DNA of 64,000 bases from Candidatus Sodalis endolongispinus (GTDB lineage: Bacteria > Pseudomonadota > Gammaproteobacteria > Enterobacterales > Enterobacteriaceae): NCBI RefSeq assembly GCF_018777395.1, contig NZ_JAFJYC010000001.1:2627570-2691569 (forward strand), read 5' to 3'. A program made the position numbers and the translations under genes. The notes below the pieces were generated by a model. The model saw only the letters and a list, made by a program, of their open reading frames with translations. It was not told where the DNA came from and made no database searches. The first letter of the stretch is position 1. Each line of letters starts with the position of its first letter. Positions 29,397 through 39,175 of this stretch are shown in pieces.

Positions 29397-30649
29397 TTAA
29401 CGTTGATTACTCTCCGTTATTCCCGCCTTTCCCGCGCTACCTGAAACCTCTATCTTGGTTAAGTCACCTTTGATAAACGCTTCAGGGCGGTAAACCGCGA
29501 GCGCCAGACGCTCTTCGCAACGAATCGAAATCATATTATTTTCAAAATCATCGGTATTCTCGGTACTGATCACCACGTTTGCTTCTTCACGGTCAAACAG
29601 TTGCGCACCTAAATTGAAAGCCCCACCAGGAATTTATATTTAAACTCAGTGGCTTCGGTGACGACAACGGGTAAGCCCCACAACATTGGCGTAGTCAGGG
29701 CTGCCGGATTGGAAAGGAGATAACGCCCCAGCGTATCCTTGATAAGTTCAATCTGTGCCCAGTTGGTAAAGTGCAACACATGGCCTGTCGCGGGGATCCG
29801 TGCGAGTTGCGCTTGTAGCATGGCAAGCCGCAGATCATCGATCGCAGTTCGATGTGCTGGTTTTAATTCTGCTTTGAATGCAGTGGCTTGAGTAAAGATC
29901 CCGTTCAGGTTTGAACCGGTAACGTCACCGAAGAGAATTTGTTGCTCTTCAACGTATTTCAGGCCATAACGCAGTTCCATATCGATAATCGAGGCCAGTT
30001 GCGAGAAATCATCCAGAATTTGCTTGGAGGCCTTAAACATATGAGCAATCGTGCGAACAGGGACTGTGGCCTCTTCAAATTAAATCGTGCTATATGGCTT
30101 GGCGGTATTTTCCGCGACAGTCTTGGCATTATTGGTAAATCCTTTCTGCTTCACGTAATAAATCGTGTTACTTTGCGTCTTTCCACTGGCAATCAAATCA
30201 CGAATAAACAACCGTTGCTTCGGCTTGGTCAAGATGTCTGATTGACGGTCGGGGGCGACAATCGTTCCGGTGACATCCGATGAAATAAGTGCGGCGTTAA
30301 TTGTGGCTATTACCCGTTTACTGGATTCCATGCCCGAGCCTAAAGCCTGTACTACCTCCATGCCAACCACCTGTTGACCGATAGAACTCACCACGTTCAA
30401 CGCATTGGCGACGGGCATTTGGGCAATATGTTGTTCCACTTCGCCGACCTGGGCTTTCAGGGTTTTTTCTGCTTCGCGTAAGGCGTTCAGTTCAACCGCC
30501 ATTTTATCAACGGCCACTTTGGTTTTTGCGGAAAGCTCACCGGATTTTTGCGCTTCCTTCAGGGCTTTTTCTGCCTGGGCGCTATATTTGCTGCTGGCTT
30601 CTTCAATAGAAGCGGTTACTTTCTTGAACATTTCATTAATATCAGACAT
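29397..30649 (-). pseudogene. HK97-like major capsid protein, nonsense and frameshift
   Basis: From 30649 an N-terminal coiled scaffold (KVTASIEEASSKYSAQAEKA) leads into the capsid fold. A TAA at 30080-30082 interrupts KPYSTI*FEEATVPVRTIAH; an AAA to TAA change would explain it. Near 29627 one G is missing from GGGG, after which the frame AFNLGAQLFDREEANVVIST runs to TAA 29397. Two independent lesions show the shell protein can no longer be made. Confidence 0.88.
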
Positions 30650-30661
30650 ATTGTCTCCAGT

Positions 30662-31519
30662 TTAATGGGGTATCGACACCAGACGACGCAAAGCATTATC
30701 CAGTTGTGTCACAATCTCTGAGGAAATATCAGGGGTAGCGCGCAGCGTACCGTGAGAGGGCGTGATAGCGCTCGGCATATCACCCAGTAAAGCTTTAAAT
30801 AATCGTCTGCGTTCAGCGCGAGGTGTATTGGTTTTCGCCAACAGAGCATCCAGTTTTCGCAGTGCGGCGGTAGGCGAATCGTTATCCTGTTGTGTGCTAT
30901 CAGCGGGAAGGAAGGCATCAGCAAACCTTTTTTCTACCGCTTCACCGCCATTAATCCAGGTTTCATTATCCATCATTGCGGTGATCATCTTTTCATCCAT
31001 GCCGGTTCTGGCAACGTAAACATCGCGCATGGCAAAATCAAAAGGCATCATTTTTTCAGCAATCTCGGCAAAGTCATGGCGATTACCGACGGCCATACCC
31101 CAGGTGTTGTGGATCATCAGGAAAGCACTGCGCCCGATTTGTATCTCATCACCAGACATGGCAATGATTGAAGCGGCTGAGGCCGCTAACCATAATATTT
31201 TCACGGTCACTTTACCCGCATATTCACGGAGTTGATTGTAGATAGTCAGACCTTCAAACAGATCGCCCCCTGGCGAATTGATATTGACGGTAATATCTTT
31301 ACCTTCCAGTGAACGCAAGATTGCGCCAATTCGTTTAGCGCTGATCCCTTCGCCTGCCCAATCCTGTCTAATCGTCTCAAATATCGATAGCGTATTATCA
31401 TCCTGGCTTGATGCCCTGATGCTGCTGTTCCATTTTGCTAATGCTGACGGTGAAATTTCACTGGTCATTTTCGGACAGGGAAAAACCGCCGGTAATACCG
31501 GAAGTGCATTTTTTTTCAT
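30662..31519 (-). CDS. ClpP-like prohead protease (S14 type)
   Basis: This 285-residue protein should cleave the capsid scaffold. It has the SPGGDLFEGLTIYN motif, the nucleophile serine in LAASAASIIAMSGD, and the histidine in FLMIHNTWG, all as in ClpP. It lies between portal and capsid genes, as in HK97-like phages. The frame is intact although its substrate gene is broken. Confidence 0.9.
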   Translation of the reverse strand: MKKNALPVLPAVFPCPKMTSEISPSALAKWNSSIRASSQDDNTLSIFETIRQDWAGEGISAKRIGAILRSLEGKDITVNINSPGGDLFEGLTIYNQLREYAGKVTVKILWLAASAASIIAMSGDEIQIGRSAFLMIHNTWGMAVGNRHDFAEIAEKMMPFDFAMRDVYVARTGMDEKMITAMMDNETWINGGEAVEKRFADAFLPADSTQQDNDSPTAALRKLDALLAKTNTPRAERRRLFKALLGDMPSAITPSHGTLRATPDISSEIVTQLDNALRRLVSIPH

Positions 31520-31534
31520 CGGGAAAAACTCCAG

Positions 31535-32858
31535 TTATTCTGTTTCTTGCTGGGTGCCAGTCGGGTGATGAGATGAGGATTTTTCAGGAAATAACCAGGC
31601 ATTTAGCGCAGCTCGTGCTTTTTCGCCGTCATTCTCCTGCCCCAGTTGATCGAGGGGCGTCAGGTTCAACTGAACGGTATACAGGTCTCCGCCATCAATC
31701 GGCGGCAGATTTTCCAGTCTCCTCACATCATTGCGACTCATCCAGCCATTTTGTAGCGCAGTCGTGTAATAGGCTGCTCGACCCGTGCTATCGGTTCTGA
31801 GCAGTCCTTCAACAGAAAATTCCGCAAAATAATCCTCGTCATTATCCAGCAGACAGCGAGCGATTTCCTGTTCAATATTGACCAGTAAGGGCCGTAAGGT
31901 ATTGGTCAAGAAAATCAGGTTCATCCCTTCCACGCTAGAAGCCCAACTGCTTTGTTTCGTAATATGACCGACCATAAACGGCGGAACGCGATACCAACGG
32001 CAGATTTCTTCGACGCTATGATCGCGGCTTTCCAGCATTTGTGAGGTTTGCGGATCGAGGGTGATACCATTAAATTTCATTCCGGCTTCTAGCAACATCA
32101 CTTTTCCGGTATTTTCTGAGCCAGCAAAGTTTTCAAGATGCTTATTAAATCTTTCACGTTGTTCTTCTGACAACAACTTATCGAACGAGATAAAACCGGA
32201 TGCCGACATGCCTTTCTGGAAATACCGCGCTGCCGTTGTTTCGAGCGACATCGCGGAACCAAACACCTCACGACCCGTTTTCAACGGCATCATGCCGCAA
32301 ATGCCGTCTAATCCGAACCCCCGTATGTGCATCATGTCATTATCTGCAATAACTCTCTGTTTTAATGAGGAATAACCCGGTTCGGTGTCGTTGGTATAGT
32401 GGTATTCCAGTCGCCCGTTATCACGTCGTTTAACGGTGATGTTTTGCGGTAATAGTGGGACGAGGGAGACCAGACGCTGACCGACCTTCTTTTTTCAACA
32501 AAGGCATTACCGCGTAAACACAAGCTGGCAACAATCATTTGGATAAAACGCGAAGGGGTCATTTCTAGGTTAGGACGACGACATAAGACAGGATAAGCAG
32601 GGTGTTGCTGTGCGAGGCGGCGTGAACCATCCGACTCACGGTGATACAGTTTGAGCGGTAACGTGGATATTGATTCACTCAACAGACGCACGCCCAGACC
32701 GCAGAAAGTTGCAGGGCTTTATCCGTTGTCACCACCTGTCCGCTCTTACTCTGGCTATAGTCATGAAACGATGACTGCGTATCGGTTAAATTCTGTGGTA
32801 CCCCTAACCAGTTGAGCACCGCGCTTTTAATTTTGCTGGGAGATTTATGTTTTTTCAC
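31535..32858 (-). pseudogene. Phage portal protein, two frameshifts
   Basis: The start GTG 32858 overlaps the terminase stop. Three frames make one HK97-like portal: KSAVLNWLGVPQNL ... SAVWACV, then RLLSESISTLPLKLYHRESD ... NAFVEK, then after a shift RLVSLVPLLPQNITVKRR and MMHIRGFGLDGICG to 31535. The first break fits loss of one GCGT unit from a GCGT repeat near 32690; the second fits loss of one A from an A-run (32490-32495). No functional portal can result. Confidence 0.88.
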
Positions 32859-34595
32859 TATACCCCTACCATAATCGGATTGGTTAAAAAGCCATCCAGA
32901 TCGCCGGTTTCTTCCTCAAGCACTTCGGCGGCCCCGATTGCCATCGCCAGTGCGACCACACCGTCAATGCGCCCGTTACTGCGGCGTTTGCTAAAAACAC
33001 GATTGCCGTTTTTATCTTCTTCAATAACCGTATTTGCGGCGTTCAAGCGTAGGCAGGGATTAAAATCAATGCGGTAATTCGCCACCGAGAAGACGCTGCT
33101 CAAACAATTCAATGGATCTTGGCATCCAAAGTCCGGATTGTTTCGATTTGCCAAAGCCTTGTCCGTGCGGTGTTAATACCGTATTCACCCCTTCGTTTTC
33201 CAGTTCTGGCCGTAAATAATCAATATGATACGCATCGTAGGCAATACGGTTGATGGTATATCGTGCGGATAATTCCGCTATCCGTTTGGCAACAAAGCCC
33301 AGATTAATCGCATTCCCTGGCGGGGCGTTAAGATAACCCGCTCGCAACCAGGCATCGTAAGGCACTCTGTCGACCCTGGCACGCTCCAGTAAGGTGTCTT
33401 TCGGTGTCCAGAACTCGACATAAGCCGCTTTTTCTTCCGGCCAATAAAGCGCCAGCGCCGTTAAATCCTGCTTGCCGGATAAATCCAGGCCACCGTAGCA
33501 GGGTGAGTTTGCCAGCGCCGCTAAATCCAGTGAGGTTTTCTCACACGCCATCCAGCTATCACTATTAATCCAGGGATTCTCGGCATCGACCCACTGACAG
33601 AAATTAAGACGACGAACCATGCTCTCTTTGGCAGGCATCCCGCGGGCTTGCGTGACTTGCTCCTGTAGATAGCGGTCGCTGAAGGTATGCCCTAATGAGG
33701 GATTCGCTTTTTTCCAACAACCGCTATCTTTAAAGGGATCATCGCCTTCGTTCAGCGAACAGATAAATGCGAAAAAGCTATCATCTTCAATGCTGCCCTC
33801 TGCCACTTTACGTCCGTATTCGTGATAGTCGTAACACACACTGGTTTTGTTATGGCCGCTATTGGTGATCATGAAAATCAATGCCTGTTGGCGGCCTTTT
33901 GTGCCCGCACGCATCATTTCAACGACCTGATTACTTTTGTGTTCGTGAATTTCGTCAATCAAGGCACAGCGAGGACGCGGACCGGATTGCCCATCATCGG
34001 CACTGATAGGCCGAAAAAAGCACGGGCTTGTAAAAATGCCAGATTCCACTCCTTACCCGCCCCACCGGATTTCTGGATACGTTCGGCCAGCTTTGGCGAT
34101 TGGTCTACCATCGCGACGGCGTCACGAAACAGGATCATCGCCTGGTCTTTTTTGGTGGCAGCGGCGTAGACTTCGGCTCGCGCTTCATTATCGGCAACCA
34201 GGCAATATAGCCCTATCCCCGCCGCCAGTGGCGACCTTTTCCAGCTTCAGCGTAGGCCATGCGAAAACGGCGCTGTCCTTCGTTGTTTCGCCATCCAAAA
34301 AGGGAGCCAACGATAAAACACTGCCAAGGGAGTAAATTAAACGGCTTGCCTTCATAGATACCGCCGTTTAATTTCAATACATTGTAAGAAAAACGGATGG
34401 CACGCTGTGCGGATCCGAGATCCCACAACAGACCCCGCGTATTACCCGTCGATAAATCCCGCAAGTGACGTTGACAGGCATGACGAATATCAGGCCCGGC
34501 AAGCTCCACGCCTGAAACAACTTGAGTGGCATAGTGGGTGGCAAAATCAGTGAGCGAAGAACTCGTCGAGTTAGTCCGGTTTTTTTCTTTGTCAT
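32858..34595 (-). pseudogene. Terminase large subunit, multiple frameshifts, Walker A lost
   Basis: Family pieces are all present but in different frames: DFATHYATQVVSGVELAGPD from the N-terminus, LEDVQ-like ATPase remains, SADDGQSGPRPRCALIDEIH (Walker B-like), GGLDLSGKQDLTALALYW (nuclease Asp region) and the tail ending NPIMVGV. Breaks: one A lost from the A-run at 34580-34586, a deletion at about 34228-34240 exactly where the Walker A lysine should be (AEAGKG then SPLAAGIGLY), one T lost at about 34014-34019, and a one-base gain near 33068. Packaging is dead. Confidence 0.88.
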
Positions 34596-35013
34596 GCGTC
34601 CTCACCTTGGTTCTTGCTGCGGGTGTTAAGCCAAATTTCACCAGATAGCTCTTAAAGCGCTTATCCGCATCAGACAGCATCGAAACAGCGGGATTCGACT
34701 TGATTAATACGCCGTTTTGAGAATGTACCTCAAACGTTTCACCGTTTCTCGCTATCAAGGCGCGGTACCGCAGGATCTCAGCGTAAATATCACACAGCCT
34801 TTCCAGCGCAAAAGCATCGGCAATCGTTAATACGCCCATGCTATTTAACAGCAGCGTTAGCCGCTCCCAGGTTTCTTTTGCCGTATTGGATAAGTGTTTT
34901 GGGACAGGGGATAAATAGGGTGGTGTGGTAGGCTCTGCGCTATTGAGTGGTCTTCTTCCTGGATTGCCGGTCACTAATTTTAAGGCTGTGGGTTTTGGGC
35001 GTCTTCCTGCCAT
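34571..35013 (-). pseudogene. Terminase small subunit (P27 family), now fused in frame to large subunit
   Basis: ATG 35013 starts a P27-type small terminase (MAGRRPKPTALKLVTGNPGR, FKSYLVKFGLTPAARTKVRT). With eight A in the run at 34580-34586 it would stop at 34571 and the large subunit would start at ATG 34595. With seven A present, the reading continues into the large-subunit frame and ends at 34213 as a hybrid. The DNA-binding part itself is intact. Confidence 0.8.
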
Positions 35014-35168
35014 AAATGTATCCATTTTGTTATTTTTTATAAAAGTATTTATATTTCAATAATATGTGATATTTTGTGAAATGGTATTTCATTTCGCGAC
35101 TGTGCGTACAGAGGGGGCACATGGGTCAGGAAGCCATTTTTACGGGAACTTTTAACCCGCCCTCCCCA

Positions 35169-35503
35169 TTATATTGTGGTATTCCAATGACTATTTTGAT
35201 TATTCGGTATGCCGTTTTCGTCACAACCATAGCCTTTATTCCCTTTTTCCATCAGTTGCTTTGTTGTGTTGTGATGCTGAACACAGAGTGGCTGCCAGTT
35301 TTTTCATCCCAGAAACGTTTTTGGGCTATCTTCAATTCTTCTGGTGTCTGGGCAAAGTGAAGACGGTGCGGTAAAATATGGTCAACGACAGTAGCAGGAT
35401 TAATTAAATCACTTTCGAGGCACATCACGCATAAGGGATTTCTGGCAAGAAATGCCCGGCGCGCTTTATCCCATCGAGAATCGTAGAGTGTGGTTTTCTT
35501 CAT
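35169..35503 (-). pseudogene. Phage HNH endonuclease, frameshifted
   Basis: From 35503 (YDSRWDKARRAFLARNPLCV, ATVVDHILPHR) this is an HNH nuclease typically found beside terminase genes and needed for packaging cleavage. After KRFWDEK the frame is lost; adding one A to the A-run (35299-35304) restores NWQPLCVQHHNTKQLMEKG, which contains the final His/Asn metal site, and ends at 35169. So the catalytic C-terminus is out of frame. Confidence 0.82.
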
Positions 35504-35504
35504 T

Positions 35505-35663
35505 TTAATATTTTATCCACATACATATGATCCGCACAAAGCCGATTAAAATCATAGTGGCAATCACCGTTAACCAAGTAACAGGAATCACCGAAAAACC
35601 TGCTGAAGAAGCTAACAGGTTCCAGGCGAACAATAGTAGCCATGTAAAACCTAATCCCAACAT
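35505..35663 (-). CDS. Small phage membrane protein, 52 residues
   Basis: ATG 35663 opens MLGLGFTWLLLFAWNLLASS, followed by GFSVIPVTWLTVIATMILIG and a basic end (CMWIKY). Two hydrophobic helices are likely. It lies between the HNH and Rz genes. Function unknown; a second holin or antiholin is possible but unsupported. An overlapping frame in the same place is a shadow. Confidence 0.55.
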   Translation of the reverse strand: MLGLGFTWLLLFAWNLLASSAGFSVIPVTWLTVIATMILIGFVRIICMWIKY

Positions 35664-35733
35664 GAAAATAAATATAATCAAGCAACTAAAAATATAACAA
35701 CTTGAGATTTAGTGAATCCTGAAAAATTGCTTT

Positions 35734-36231
35734 TCACTTTTTTGTTTCCTTACTTTGCTGATATGGCGACCCCCCTGCAAAAACAACCTGCCGGATATAA
35801 TCCTGTAAGCCATTTATTTGCTGCTCGGTGATTTCAATTCTATGTCGGAGGGTGAAATAATTTCGTTGAGCGGTGTCTGTAAGTCTGGCGCGGGTTGCAT
35901 CATCCATGCGGGCGGCGGTGCTACCGGTTGGCACTGCTGGACAGATAGCGTTGATTTGCAACCGACGACGACCGTCAGCCAGATCGCGCTCAAGCTGCGC
36001 AATCCGTTTTTTATCATTCTCAAGCTCTCGCGTGTGTTGCAAATCCAGAGCAGCGATAGTTTGTATCTGACGACTTAACTGCTCAATCTCCGCCTGCCGG
36101 GATTCGGCCTGTGTCTCAACGCGCTGCCGGGATTGTTCCGCTTCCTGATACAAGGCGCGATAGTAAAGCGCCGCCCCGGTCATCGATGCCAGCAGCAGAG
36201 CGGCAAGCGTGAGGAGTTTCCAGCGCATCAT
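35734..36231 (-). CDS. Rz-like inner membrane spanin
   Basis: This 165-residue protein has an N-terminal membrane anchor (LLTLAALLLASMTGAALYY) and a long coiled coil with many Gln, Glu and Arg. That is the plan of lambda Rz, the inner-membrane spanin which fuses inner and outer membranes at lysis. A nested Rz1 frame confirms it. The start overlaps the rha stop. Intact. Confidence 0.85.
   Translation of the reverse strand: MMRWKLLTLAALLLASMTGAALYYRALYQEAEQSRQRVETQAESRQAEIEQLSRQIQTIAALDLQHTRELENDKKRIAQLERDLADGRRRLQINAICPAVPTGSTAARMDDATRARLTDTAQRNYFTLRHRIEITEQQINGLQDYIRQVVFAGGSPYQQSKETKK
35814..36023 (-). CDS. Rz1-like outer membrane lipoprotein spanin, nested in Rz
   Basis: Within Rz, in another frame, a 69-residue protein starts MRMIKNGLRSLSAIW and has a lipobox-like LTVVVGC, then a Pro-rich stretch (PVAPPPAWMMQPAPDLQTPL) and NEIISPSD. 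This is the classic Rz1 layout: small, lipidated, proline-rich, out of frame inside Rz. It should pair with Rz in the lysis spanin. Confidence 0.85.
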   Translation of the reverse strand: MRMIKNGLRSLSAIWLTVVVGCKSTLSVQQCQPVAPPPAWMMQPAPDLQTPLNEIISPSDIELKSPSSK

Positions 36232-36917
36232 TCTGCCAGTCGGTGCTGTTCTTCAATCAATGGCTCGCGATGGTTTTTATTGAATATCCCCATCAGCGTA
36301 GCCTTGCGTTGCTCGAAGTCCCAGTCCATGCCAATGAATATTTTATTGGCGCGTTGCAATTCGGTAATGCAATGGATCTGCTCCGGCGTCAGATAGTCTC
36401 GGATAGATTCTTTCTTGCCTATTTCATGGTGGACACGAAATTTTGCAGATGTCATACCAAGTGCAATGCGGTTTATTAAATCAGCCTCGTTACTGAAATG
36501 GTGTGGCGCGATGGTTTTTCCCTGTGCTTCGCGTTCGTGTTTGATGGCATCGGTCATTGGACGGTACTCAATCCTGGCGGTACTGCGATCCATCTTCTTG
36601 CCCGCCAATGCCTTGCGCATACGGAAGAACTCGGAAACCAGCTTCTTCTTGAATACACGAACAGCATCATTGTTGCGCATGTAGGTAATTAAGAGTGTAG
36701 TTTGCTGCTCGTTGAGAAATGCAACACGAAGAGGCTTGCCACCGCCTTGGCTTCTCTCAACCATACGGATTTCAAATCCGAGTGGCCCAAACTCTTCCAG
36801 ATCAGCTTTGTTACGGTCAACAAGCTTGATAATGGTGTCATGATCTTTCTCAACACCCTCAGCAATCGCCATAGTATTCGCTACAAGATCAAATTTCTTT
36901 ATTTCCACTAATTGCAT
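36228..36917 (-). CDS. Rha-family phage regulatory protein
   Basis: This 229-residue protein starts MQLVEIKKFDLVANT and has the Rha core (KPLRVAFLNEQQTTLLITYM, VFKKKLVSEFFRMRKAL). Rha proteins interfere with growth in IHF-lacking hosts and are often encoded with antirepressors. Here it lies between spanin genes and other antirepressor-like genes. A strongly structured leader (36935-37012) precedes it. Intact. Confidence 0.85.
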   Translation of the reverse strand: MQLVEIKKFDLVANTMAIAEGVEKDHDTIIKLVDRNKADLEEFGPLGFEIRMVERSQGGGKPLRVAFLNEQQTTLLITYMRNNDAVRVFKKKLVSEFFRMRKALAGKKMDRSTARIEYRPMTDAIKHEREAQGKTIAPHHFSNEADLINRIALGMTSAKFRVHHEIGKKESIRDYLTPEQIHCITELQRANKIFIGMDWDFEQRKATLMGIFNKNHREPLIEEQHRLAE

Positions 36918-36934
36918 CACTATTTCCTTTTGGT

Positions 36935-37012
36935 GATAGAGCCTCGTGCCTAGGAATAGTCAGCCCATGAGTAGGCGCGATGTTTGCCACCGACTACCCT
37001 CAAGGCTCTATC
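36935..37012 (-). ncRNA. Structured leader or C4-like RNA upstream of rha
   Basis: A perfect 9-bp closing stem GATAGAGCC/GGCTCTATC encloses further pairing (GGGTAGTC with GACTATTC). It ends ~17 bp before the rha ATG. The size and position resemble the C4-type antisense elements found before antirepressor genes, but I cannot prove which strand acts. Confidence 0.45.
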
Positions 37013-37067
37013 CCAAAAAGCTCATGGTTGAATATGCATCAGGCATAATGCGTAAAAAAACGGCTAA

Positions 37068-37274
37068 TTATCTTTTGATTTGAGGCTGGTACTTTCCAGC
37101 CCAGACTTTGGCAACATGTAGGCAATTCGCAAAGATCTTACCCTTTGTGCTGGCTGCATTACGGCGATAATGATCTTTCGCTATGTCTGCACTGATCCGT
37201 GCCACAGATTGGTCATATCCTTGCTTCATCAATTCAGTTATTACATGTTTTTCAATGAATTCTAGGTTGTTCAT
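37068..37274 (-). CDS. Hypothetical phage protein, 68 residues
   Basis: ATG 37274 (MNNLEFIEKHVITELMKQGY) to TGA-type stop at 37068. Hydrophilic, basic end (KYQPQIKR). It resembles small phage proteins near antirepressors, but no named family is recognised. Confidence 0.6.
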   Translation of the reverse strand: MNNLEFIEKHVITELMKQGYDQSVARISADIAKDHYRRNAASTKGKIFANCLHVAKVWAGKYQPQIKR

Positions 37275-37360
37275 CTTGCTTTAAATTCCTGGTATCGGGA
37301 AAATCGCCAAGATCGCATAGAAGAAGTTGAGAGAGTTTTTTCACCTGTTCTTCAACTATT

Positions 37361-37831
37361 TTAATTGTTTTTTTCTCTTCTGCGTAACGCCATTAGGCTA
37401 CTACCTTTTTGACCGTGCTCTATGAAAGAATACTTTTCAGCCAGTGCCACCCGATCTTGCATCTGCTTAATGATGAGTTCTGTTAAACCGGACAAGTCGA
37501 GAAGGTTAATATCTTGACTACCTTCTAACTCAGTCATCCTGTCGAACACGGTTGCCTGTAGTTCGTAACTGTAGCTCATTGCCATTAGGCAAGCTTCACG
37601 CTTGGGGAAGCGGTAAATCTTGCGTGTGGCTTGAGCGCCGTTTCCAGCGGTGAAAATATCATCTCCAAAATTTTTTGGAGATGTGGTCTATCCTAAGACC
37701 TTTGGCACTTTAAGCATAAAGCTGTCGTGACGTAACTTACGATACTTCTTGCAAGGGAACGCCAATCCTTCATTTTTTGCTTTTGATGCACGGTCAGCGT
37801 TAATGTAATCAACCATTTCAATACTGCTCAT
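37361..37831 (-). pseudogene. Phage antirepressor/Rha-like gene with in-frame amber
   Basis: ATG 37831 begins MSSIEMVDYINADRASKAKN, a DNA-binding-type opening, and runs to KVPKVLG where TAG (37688-37690) stops it. The same frame continues TSPKNFGDDIF ... YRFPKREACLMAMSYSYELQ, a strong antirepressor/Rha-type block, and ends at 37361. The length (157 codons) is in phase throughout, so one nonsense mutation is the only lesion. It overlaps the endolysin gene by 14 bp. Confidence 0.75.
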
Positions 37832-38327
37832 GGTGAGTTGGATTGATTAGTGCATTTGGATTTAAACAAATTTCCCGCTCTACCTCCCTGCGGTTAATCA
37901 GCCCGTTTGATAGCTTTCCTTCATCGTATTTCCAACGGCGCATCTGGTCACAAGCGCCCTGAATATCTCCGGCGTTCAATTTTTTGAGTAGCGTTGAATT
38001 GGCAAATGCCCCACTGCCGATATTGTAAACAAATGAAGTCAAGGCGGCTTTCTGCAAATCGGTAAGCGGAACAGTGACATAACGTTCAACTGTAGTACGT
38101 GCTACATGCAAATCCTGCTTCATCAAAGCGTTACATTCTTCTTCGCTATAAATTTCCCCTAGCGTAACGTCCTTGCCGGTATGACCGTGACAGACAGTGA
38201 GCACGCCGCCGCCATCACGATATGGCTTATAGCGTTTACCTTCGTGCCACTGCACCAAGACGGCAGCAAGTGCTAATGCGCCGCCTGCCGTCACTGTTAT
38301 CAATCGTTTACGAAGTTCGGGAGACAT
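37818..38327 (-). CDS. Phage endolysin (GH24 lysozyme, signal-anchor type)
   Basis: This 169-residue muramidase is like P21 R. It has a weakly hydrophobic N-terminal helix (LITVTAGGALALAAVLVQ), typical of SAR endolysins that are exported by Sec and released later, and the catalytic E-8-C/D-5-T region: glutamate in WHEGKRYKPYRDGGG and threonine in VLTVCHGHTG. QKAALTSFVYNIGSGAF is a family hallmark. Intact. Confidence 0.92.
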   Translation of the reverse strand: MSPELRKRLITVTAGGALALAAVLVQWHEGKRYKPYRDGGGVLTVCHGHTGKDVTLGEIYSEEECNALMKQDLHVARTTVERYVTVPLTDLQKAALTSFVYNIGSGAFANSTLLKKLNAGDIQGACDQMRRWKYDEGKLSNGLINRREVEREICLNPNALINPTHHEQY

Positions 38328-38563
38328 TATAGTAATCCGATCGGTAGTTCAGCCCAGTATTGGTACCTATCGGGTGTGAACGTTTCATACTGACCGTTAT
38401 CCCAACCCTGAAAGTAGAGAAAATCCCCACTTTCCGCAACAACACTGACCACGACATTGTAATAGGCTGCATTATTGGTAATAAGATACTGCTCAGCCTT
38501 TGATGACTTGCCGGGGTTTTCGTTTGGAGGATGTAAGTTAAGTATTAATTTCTTACTCATCAT
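38327..38563 (-). CDS. Hypothetical protein between holin and endolysin
   Basis: ATG 38563 (MMSKKLILNLHPPNENPGKS) encodes 78 residues with many aromatic residues in the second half (DFLYFQGWDNGQYETF). It overlaps the endolysin start by one base, so translation is probably coupled. No family is recognised. Confidence 0.6.
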   Translation of the reverse strand: MMSKKLILNLHPPNENPGKSSKAEQYLITNNAAYYNVVVSVVAESGDFLYFQGWDNGQYETFTPDRYQYWAELPIGLL

Positions 38564-38582
38564 CACGTCCTCTTTATTGTTA

Positions 38583-38783
38583 TTATTTTTCATGTTTCGT
38601 CTTAAAACAGTATTCCTTGTGCCGGTAGTACCAGTTGAGCCCAACGGTCAGCACTGAACAGATAATACCGGTAATCAACGCCCAATCACTAAGCGATAGG
38701 ACTCCACACAGAAATGTCGTTGCACTGGCACCATAGGCAGTGCCCGTTGTGTATTTTTCAATGTTATTTATAGATAGTTTTAT
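38583..38783 (-). pseudogene. Class II-type phage holin lacking a start codon
   Basis: The frame reads KLSINNIEKYTTGTAYGASA, TTFLCGVLSLSDWALITGII and NWYYRHKEYCFKTKHEK, closely like two-helix holins of enterobacterial phages. It opens after a TAA with ATA at 38781-38783; no ATG, GTG or TTG is available before the first helix. An ATG to ATA change is the likely explanation. Non-AUG initiation cannot be excluded. Confidence 0.75.
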
Positions 38784-38806
38784 TTAGTTTGGTAGGATGT
38801 CAATGG

Positions 38807-39172
38807 TTAACAATATTCATCAATAATGACGATACACTTGACGCCTTTTACACCACCGTTGTTATCCATCTTCTCAACGGTCATCACGCGAACTTGTCTA
38901 TCATCGTGCCAAATATCCGCCCCAGTTAAAGAATCAAGTACACCTTTGGAATAATTGTCCACATCACGCTTTATCTTGTTGGGTAGATATAGCCGCATCG
39001 ATACAGAGACCTCACCTTCAAATTTTTGAAGACCGGATTTCTGGCGCATTTCGTTGACAATTTTTGCGGTTGTTGCTTTGAATTCTTTTGCTTTATCACT
39101 GAGGTAAGTTCGTTTTGAGTTACGTCGCCAATAAATATTAACGCTGGGCGGGAATGGGAGTTCGATTATCAC
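38807..39172 (-). CDS. rusA: RusA-type Holliday junction resolvase
   Basis: This 121-residue protein has the RusA fold signature: [11 protein letters not shown] at the start, and the acidic metal site [17 protein letters not shown] then DIWHDDRQV. Phage RusA resolves recombination intermediates before packaging. It lies next to the Dam gene. Intact. Confidence 0.9.
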   Translation of the reverse strand: MIIELPFPPSVNIYWRRNSKRTYLSDKAKEFKATTAKIVNEMRQKSGLQKFEGEVSVSMRLYLPNKIKRDVDNYSKGVLDSLTGADIWHDDRQVRVMTVEKMDNNGGVKGVKCIVIIDEYC

Positions 39173-39175
39173 GAT

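Noticed and set aside
35500..35685. 61-codon minus-strand frame
   Set aside because: An overlapping frame (35505-35663) codes a clear two-helix membrane protein and is the better reading.
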